DNA of 30,258 bases from Anaeromyces robustus (Eukaryota > Neocallimastigomycota > Neocallimastigomycetes > Neocallimastigales > Neocallimastigaceae), in NCBI GenBank assembly GCA_002104895.1, contig MCFG01000538.1, positions 5,001-35,258 on the forward strand, written 5' to 3'. Each line of letters opens with the position of its first letter. Position 1 is the first letter of the stretch. The notes under the pieces are model-generated. The model did no database searches. It saw nothing but the letters and a program-made list of their open reading frames with translations, and was not told the origin of the DNA. Below, piece by piece: positions 23,270-30,258 of this stretch. The position numbers and the translations under genes were made by a program.

Positions 23270-23560
23270 GGAATGGAAATGTTTGTATTAGTGTCAGACT
23301 AATTATGGTACATATAATAAATCTCCAATCTTGTTGAGATTTGTGGCTCTATTGAATGATACTATACCTGTTGTCCACATATATTGTTTAAAAAAAAAAA
23401 ATAAATTCAAAACCAACCTCTTCAGGAATGAAAATACTGATAGCACAGTGGAACGACCTCGTAGGGCAAATGCCGATTCTATTACCGATCCAAGTGGAAT
23501 AGGATAAGATCAATTTTACTTTAATTCTATATGTAGAATTAAGGGCTAGTATGGATTTAT
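23270..23560 (+). pseudogene. Possible short coding relic
   Basis: An island with much more G+C than its surroundings. On the plus strand, 23417-23509 reads with no stop and includes FRNENTDSTVERPRRANADS and ITDPSGIG before a TAA. A second plus frame over the same bases includes GMKILIAQWNDLVGQMP. The minus strand is also partly open. No start, splice signals or known domain could be assigned. It may be a fragment of a retroelement or a dead gene; strand and frame are uncertain. Confidence 0.3.
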
Positions 23561-23830
23561 TGTTTTTATGTATTACTATACTACTTTATACCCTCCAGTA
23601 TTACTCATGATTATCTATGATGTTTACCTGGTTTTTCTTATTAGTATCATTTTTTTTTTTTTTTTTTTTTTTTTATTTTTTGCTTCTTTTTATAATTCAT
23701 GTATATTAATATTTAAACTCAATAAAGATGACGTACAAATTGTGTGCTTAAAAAAAAAAAGTTTTTTATTTATTTTTAATGAGTCTTTGATATAAATAAT
23801 CTTAGGTTTTTTTTTTATTTATTTTTTTTT

Positions 23831-23970
23831 TATTTTTATTAATAAATCAATTTTAAATAACAAATATTTTATTAAAGTAAATAAAAGGTTTTTTTTTTTT
23901 TTTTTATTTTTTTTTTATTTTTATTAATAAATCAATTTTAAATAACAAATATTTTATTAAAGTAAATAAA
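23831..23970. repeat. 85-bp direct duplication
   Basis: TATTTTTATTAATAAATCAA followed by TTTTAAATAACAAATATTTT and ATTAAAGTAAATAAA starts at 23831 and again, unchanged, at 23916. The two copies are joined by a T-rich linker. The lack of divergence suggests a recent tandem duplication. No gene lies within it. Confidence 0.8.
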
Positions 23971-24072
23971 ATAATTCATGATAGTTTCATCTTTTTTTTA
24001 TATATTACATAAAAATTATAAAACGATAGAAAAATATTAACGGTAATCCAATTTTTTGTTATGATTGTCATA

Positions 24073-24109
<37 letters not shown>

Positions 24110-24379
24110 TTTTTATTGTTTTAATTAATTTTTTCATTAGCAATTTTAAAAAAAAAAATTAATAACTATTTATAATTTTTTCTTATGCTAGAACAGAAAT
24201 AAAAATTATATATATTTTTTTACATTATTAGATGATATATAATATGAAAAATATATATACTATTATATAATATTTTTCTGTATAGGATAAAAAATAAAAT
24301 AAAAATTAGAAATTTATTTTATTTTTATTTTTATTAAATAAATAAAAATAAAAGAAAGGAAAAAAAAATTTTTTTCTCT

Positions 24380-24417
<38 letters not shown>

Positions 24418-24658
24418 ATCATTATTCCTTTGAAAATAATAACACACAATAAAATTTATATTAAAATAGATGATTAATATGAAAAAAAAAAAAAAAATTG
24501 AATTTATTACTATATTGTCGGTAGTGATATATAAAAATGAATAAGAATTAAAGAATAAATATTAATTATAAGAATTTTTTTTGTTGTTTTTAGTTTATTC
24601 ATTTTTTTCTTCTTGTTTTTGAATTTGTTTTTTCATTTATTAATTTATTTATTTTTCC
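23971..24658. other. AT-rich 3' flank of the histidine-phosphatase gene
   Basis: Contains an ATT triplet run (24078-24108), a T tract of about 33 (24381-24413) and T-rich sequence up to the stop of the minus-strand gene. On the sense strand several AATAAAT motifs lie within about 30 bases after that stop and could serve as polyadenylation signals. No other gene seen. Confidence 0.65.
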
Positions 24659-26242
24659 TCATGGATCATAAACATCACCTCTATTGGTTATGTTTGCAAT
24701 AGGTTTAACAATATCTTCATTAAAACATTCTTCTCCAGACCATACTCCACGCCTTCTTAATTCAGTACGATAAAAATTCCAATTACTATTAATATTATAT
24801 GGTGTAAAAATAAAAGATGGATATTTAACTTCATTTGGTAATGGTTGGTTTGGTACTGTGGATGCAAACTGATAAGCTTTTGTCCATTCTGGGACAATTT
24901 TTGGATCAGTATATTTTTGATTTGGAATCGTTGGACAATACATAAACCATTCTTCTTCAACTTTACCATCAATAATAGTCCAAATTTTTGCTGGTTCTTT
25001 TCCAAAAGCTGGTGGTGGTGTAAGACCATAAGATAAAGCTAATGATCTAGCAATATGATTACACTTTTTGTTAATTTATTTAATTAATTTATTTATTTCA
25101 ATTCATTAATTGATAAATTATATAATTAAAAAAAAAGTAATATATATGATATTTAATATGATATATATATACATATAAAATAAATTATTATATATTTTCT
25201 ATCCTTTAATTTTTAAAATATATATATATATATATATTAGAAAACTTACAACAGAATGTTGATTAACAATTAAAATAGGATCATCTTCTGGAGGTAATGA
25301 GAATATATATTTAATAATATCATCATAACTTCCTCCACAACATAATTCTTTATCTAAATCGATACCAAGTGCTCTACCTAATGCATAAGTTTGATGATAC
25401 TATTATAATAGTATATATATAACATTAATACATATAAATATAAAATTTATATAAAAAAAAAAAAAAAAAAAGAAATTAAAATATAAATATTAAGATTTAA
25501 ATTATTAATTCTTATAAAACAAAAAAATAATAATTACCATACGACGTGAAGTATGATGTCCACGTTTTCCATTATCTTTACCATTATATATATGAGATAG
25601 AAATTTATTAATATAAAAGTTAATTTAAATTTTTATATACGATATATTACTTACGAATATAATTTCCATTATTTTGCAGCATAAAATGTTGAGTAATAAT
25701 TCTTTTTGGTTGACGATAATGTGGAGCATTTGGTCCAAAATTATCCATCATACATGCAGCACGAAGCATACCTGTATAACCCTATATATAATAAAAAAAA
25801 AGATAAAAAAAATAAATGGATAAATTTATATAATTATATTTTTTTTTAATTCAATTTAATTTATATAATTCATATATATTATATATATTTTTTTAATTCC
25901 ATTTAATTTATATAATATAATATAATATTATATAATTAAAAAATTAATTTTGATTTTAATATATATTTGTAGATTTTATATTTATATAAAAGAACAATAT
26001 AAATATTACAAATATTATAAATATTATAAATATTATAAATATTAAAATTAACTTACCAAACCATCTTCTTTATGTCCAAGACCATCCATTGATGACATTA
26101 CAGTACCACCTTGTACTGATTCATCCATTACACCTTCTTTAGGTTTTTCAGCATGAGCCAATAAATATACTACTCTACAGTTGACAAAATTTATTGAAAA
26201 AATTGATAATACTATTATCATTTCAATATATAAGTTGAACAT
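24659..26242 (-). CDS. Secreted histidine phosphatase superfamily protein, variant active site, 5 exons
   Basis: Exons 26242-26057, 25781-25655, 25575-25538, 25399-25250 and 25063-24659 join in frame to 301 residues. Most introns are GTAAGT/TAG-like; the acceptor before the 38-bp third exon (AAAG) is weak. Residues 1-22 form a signal peptide (MIIVLSIFSINFVNC). The phosphoglycerate-mutase-like fold is marked by VVYLLAHAEKPKEG at residues 24-37 (His30), GYTGMLRAACMMDNFG with Arg69, HHTSRRM (about 111-117) and DDPILIVNQHSV with His165. Family members transfer phosphate through the first His of an Arg-His-Gly/Ala motif. Here the residue before His30 is Ala (GCT), not Arg, so catalysis may be weak or lost. 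The C-terminal half (WFMYCPTIPNQKY, ELRRRGVWSGEECF) looks like an extended extracellular domain. Its substrate cannot be told from sequence. Confidence 0.82.
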
Positions 26243-27619
26243 TTTGTATTTATATTATATTTGAAAATTTATAAATTTTAAATTTCTTTAATTGGATAAT
26301 ATTTAATAAAATATAAGATAATTCTATTAAAATGAATGTTCTTCTATTATATAATTTTTTTCTATATTAAAAATTATTATTAAAATTATTTACAATTATA
26401 TATTACATAAAGATATTTTTATTATAATTATTTAATAATATTATTTTCATTATTTTAAAATGTCCTTTCAAAATTTAAAATTTATGAATTTATTTAAAAA
26501 TATATATATTTTTTTGTTTTTTTATTTTTATTATAATTAAATACATTTATATATAATAAATGTTAGGTATTAAATATTTGTAATTATATTATTTATTGTT
26601 TTTTTTCTATTATATTATAGAACATATTTATAATTATCTAAATATTATTTATTAATATTAAATATGAAAAAAATTTTTTTTTTAATTTTTTAACATAACT
26701 TTTTTTTGTTTATTTTTTTTTTTTTCAATAATTTTAAATGCAAAAAAAAGTATTGATTAAATTAAATGTGAATCTTGTGTAATTTCTATGTATATTAGTT
26801 TTATATTATTTTCCATATATTATTTTGCATTTAATATATAAAAATATCATACCAATTTAAATTATTAAATTGAAATGTTATTAATTGTATATTTACCAAT
26901 AAACATAATTCATTTATAACAAAATAATATTTAATAATATTAAATAATTATTTAAATTAATATTTTGTATAAAAAAGTATTATTAAAAATATTTTATATT
27001 TTATATTTTGTTCAATATTTTATTATTTTTTTTATAATAAATTGTTTGAAAATAAATTTTTAATATTCTTATCACTTTTTCCACAATTAACAAAATATAC
27101 AATAAAATATTTTCTTTTAAAAATTTTTATTTTCAATTTTTTTTATTAATAAAACATCTAAGATTTTTGTGTTATAGAATGAATGATTTTTTTAATATTC
27201 TGAGATATTTAATAGTAATTCTTAATCTTTTTTTATAATAATGATTATTAATATGAATTTTGAATTTATTTATTATCTATAATTTTTTATTAAAATTCAT
27301 TAAAATAAAAATAAAAAATGTGGGGCATTAAATGTTAATAAAATAATTTTATATACTTAAAAAACATATTACTTTTATATATATTTAATTTTATTATTAT
27401 TATTATTCTATTATTTTACATTTTAATTACATTATTAAATAATTATTATTATTTTATGAAATAGATAGATCTTTTTTTTTTTTTTAAAAAAAAAAAAAAA
27501 TAAAAAAACTTTTTTTTTTAAAAAAAAGTAGTATATATATATATTTTTATAATATCTTATTTACATTAATATTTTATTAGTATATATATGTTTATATTAA
27601 GATTTATATTAAAAATGCT

Positions 27620-27659
<40 letters not shown>

Positions 27660-27675
27660 TATATATATATTTTCA
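26243..27675. other. AT-rich intergenic DNA with a T32 tract
   Basis: This is the upstream region of the histidine-phosphatase gene and the 3' flank of the SH3 gene. It contains only AT-rich words, ATT runs (27393-27408), facing T and A tracts at 27471-27535, and a 32-base T tract at 27625-27656. No open frame of normal composition is visible on either strand. Confidence 0.75.
27625..27656 (-). repeat. Genomic A32 tract (sense) just after the SH3 gene stop
   Basis: On the sense (minus) strand an uninterrupted run of 32 A begins 19 bases after the TAA at 27678-27676, separated only by GAAAA and TA repeats. The gene keeps three introns, so this is not the tail of a processed retrocopy. It may form or replace the 3' end signal. 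Confidence 0.6.
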
Positions 27676-28018
27676 TTAAGAATGATTAATTGTTCGTCTT
27701 TGAACTGTATTATCAAAGTGATAAGGAATAGTTCGTTTGGTAGTTGAATTATCGTTACTACGAATAGTAGAATCATGCATTTTAGATTTTGAACTCTTAG
27801 TACGTCGTGGTAATTCAGTATCATTATTAGAAACATTGTCAGAACAACAAATCAATGGGAATACACCAAATTTATTAGTAGTTTCATTGATACCAGCTCC
27901 CCAACTATTTAAAATTATAATAATTAAACATTATAATAATAAATATAATAATAATTAATATATTAATATATAATTAATAATAATAATAACAACAATAATA
28001 ATAATTTTAATAATAATT

Positions 28019-28080
<62 letters not shown>

Positions 28081-29135
28081 TTTAATCATTAATATTAATA
28101 AAAACTTTTTTTTACCCATCATTATATTGATGTTCAACTCTAACAAGATCACCAGACGTTAATTCTAACTCATCAGGATTTTTTGGATGGAAATTATATA
28201 TAGCAACCATTCGTATTATATTTTTATCATTGTCATTGCTCCAACTAAGTGTTGCAGTTTTTTGTCTTGGTAAGCTTTGATGTGGATTTTTAAGAATAGA
28301 TTGAATATATTCTTCATCGACATAATCACGAGAAGGTTGCGCATGGGATGGTAAAATTTTATAATCAATCATACTATTTCTTTTTTGATCAATAATTCCA
28401 TTTTTATATACTTCATTTTGTTTTTTCCAGAAAAATATAGTAGCTAATGTAATTATTATCATAACTCCCACTGGATAAACAACTTTCCAACGAATTGAAC
28501 CCATTTTTACTTCTTTAGTACTTTCTTCTTTTGCTTGATTTTTAATTTCTTCTATTTTGTCTTGTTGTTTCCAACATGAGTTTGATGGATTAAACGTTTG
28601 TGCTTCCTGTGATAAAGATGCACTTAAGAATCCTAAAAATAAAAAAATGTAAAAATTATTATTATTATATGTATTAATAAATAAATAATATATAAAAACA
28701 AATAAATTAATAAAATTTAAAAATTTATAAACAATAAATTCTTATTTTTATTTTTATTTATTATTTTTTATGAATAATTCAATATAAAATAATTATTTTT
28801 ATATTTTTCTATATATGATTAAATAAATTTTAATATTTACCACAATTTTTTACTTCAGAAGTTACACCTTTAACACAATTTTCTTCATCTGAAAATAAAC
28901 CACACCATTCCTTTATAATATTGTCTTTAATTTGTTCTGCAATACTATTATCTGCGTTTTTACATATATTTTGCCCATAATCAACAATACTATTTGCATA
29001 TTCTAAACAAGTACTTTTACACAGTGATAATTGTGGATTTGATCTTACAAAATCATCATTTTCTTGACACCAACGTGCTTTAACAATAATAATAATAATA
29101 ATAAATTTATTACAAATAATATTAAGAATATTAAT

Positions 29136-29170
<35 letters not shown>

Positions 29171-29789
29171 AATAAATATTAAATATTAATAATAATAATA
29201 ATAATAAATAATAAATAATAAATAATATTAATAAAATATAAAAAAAACAATAATAACAATAACAACAATATTATTAATAATATTGATAATAACAATAATA
29301 ATAAAAATATAGAAATAAAAAAAAAAAATATTTTATTTATTTACCTTGTGAGTAAATTAAACGACCACAATAGACACTATGTCTATATGCAATGAAGTCT
29401 AAATTATGTTTTATATTAGCATCAGGACATAAAGCCATAATATATGATGTATTTTCAGTAATATCTGAACTTACGAAAGAATCAAATTTAGTTACATGAT
29501 CTTCTAAAGGTACACTGGGATCTCTTGAACCATAATAACCTGTATTTGGAATATAGAAATCAAAACCTTTACATACTGAAGAATCTTTCATTCTAAAACA
29601 TGCATAATATGGATCAACAAGAAAAGAAAGGTCAGGTTTCATTTGTACAGTGGGCGCTTGGCCATCTCTGGCAACAGCTGAAGGTGTCGGTGTTGTTCCT
29701 GTAAAAGCACTATAAACAACTTGAATATAAAGTAATGACTCTAAATATATTTTCAATTGATATTTACATATTTTTTGAATTTGAAACAT
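27676..29789 (-). CDS. Type I membrane protein: Cys-rich ectodomain, one TM helix, cytoplasmic SH3 domain; 4 exons
   Basis: Exons 29789-29345, 29077-28841, 28632-28116 and 27904-27676 join in frame to 475 residues with GT-AG introns. Residues about 11-29 are hydrophobic (LKIYLESLLYIQVVYSA) and likely a signal peptide. The ectodomain to about 270 holds 12 Cys (64, 73, 121, 141, 152, 168, 172, 187, 207, 216, 227, 247), enough for six disulfides. A Glu/Lys-rich stretch follows, then the membrane helix at 278-296 (VVYPVGVMIIITLATIFFW). The SH3 domain spans about 368-421: VAIYNFHPKNPDELELTSGD, GWGAG and KFGVFPLICC supply the usual ALYDF, acidic RT loop, Trp and GVFP positions. A basic Ser/Thr-rich tail ends the protein. 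SH3 domains bind Pro-rich peptides. The layout resembles yeast Fus1 and is common, as far as I recall, in early-diverging fungi. The ligand is unknown. Confidence 0.88.
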
Positions 29790-30258
29790 TTTATATTATA
29801 TTAATTCTATTATTAAATTTTTATTATTTTAATTTAATTCCGATTTATAAAATATTTATGTTGTAAAAATATAATTATATAATTATTTAAAATATATATT
29901 TATACAAATTATTTATTAAAATATAAAAATATTATATAAAAATATTAATATTTTCTGCATTATTTGAAAGAATTTATTATTTTTAATATTTGCAAAATTA
30001 TTACCTCTATTTTTATTATTTTTAAAAAGAATTTATTTATAATGTACTTAAATTAATAATAAATATATAATTCAAATAACAATTCATTATATATATTAAA
30101 AAAAATGAAATTTACATAATTACATCCAAGTAAATTTATGTAAATAGTATTAACATATATTTATTATTCAATGAAAATTATTCTATATAAAAAATAAAAA
30201 AATTATAAAAAAATTCTTAATATATTTAAAGTTAACATTTTTTAATATTATGTGTCAA
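29790..30258. other. AT-rich upstream flank of the SH3 gene
   Basis: This region lies upstream of the start codon at 29789 on the minus strand and presumably holds its promoter. Sequence is AT-rich without a recognisable element or a coding frame. Confidence 0.6.

Noticed and set aside
27676-29789. Yeast Sho1-type osmosensor
   Set aside because: Sho1 has four membrane helices before its SH3 domain; this protein has a signal peptide, a large Cys-rich ectodomain and one helix.
27625-29789. Processed retrogene because of the downstream A32 tract
   Set aside because: Three in-frame introns with normal splice sites are present.

Overview
The window looks like nuclear DNA of an anaerobic gut fungus (Neocallimastigomycota). 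Intergenic DNA is extremely A+T-rich and full of AAT and AAAT microsatellites and A or T homopolymers. Genes are separated by 1-4 kb of low-complexity DNA. Four of the five genes I can build are split by short introns (79-275 bp) with GTAAGT-, GTATGT- or GTAAAT-like donors. Codon use strongly favours A/T in third positions, and the proteins carry long Asn, Ser, Asp and Gln runs. The lineage is inferred from composition and gene style, not from a marker gene.

Layout, left to right. 1-2505: AT desert with a 64-bp perfect hairpin palindrome and a 189-bp higher-order tandem repeat. 2506-5039 (+): a five-exon ANKRD13-like gene (ankyrin repeats plus GPCR-chaperone domain), with its last codons and stop repeated as a 50-bp tandem array. 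5230-5870: AAT and AAAT arrays. 5958-6740 (-): a decayed intron-containing gene. 6759-6847: a small element with 19-bp terminal inverted repeats. 8488-12520 (-): a four-exon gene for a 1,220-residue protein with an N-terminal helical-repeat domain and one membrane segment near the C-terminus. Its layout and several residues recall the peroxin PEX26/Pex15, but the call is tentative. 13.6-14.0 kb: tandem repeats. 14.4-15.5 kb: two convergent decayed coding relics. 15.6-19.3 kb: desert.

19374-21425 (+): a single-exon, single-pass membrane protein with an acidic N-terminal part and a long tail of Ser-Pro repeats. 23.27-23.56 kb: another possible relic. 23.83-23.97 kb: an 85-bp duplication. 24659-26242 (-): a five-exon secreted histidine-phosphatase-superfamily protein that lacks the arginine before its first catalytic histidine. 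27676-29789 (-): a four-exon type I membrane protein with a Cys-rich ectodomain and a cytoplasmic SH3 domain.

The genes do not form an operon or an obvious pathway. Four of the five touch the secretory or membrane system: a membrane-trafficking chaperone-like protein, a tail-anchored protein, a single-pass protein with a Pro-rich tail, and an SH3 receptor. That may be coincidence. I saw no tRNA, rRNA, CRISPR array or intact transposase. Exon boundaries were chosen by splice consensus plus frame continuity and should be read as models.
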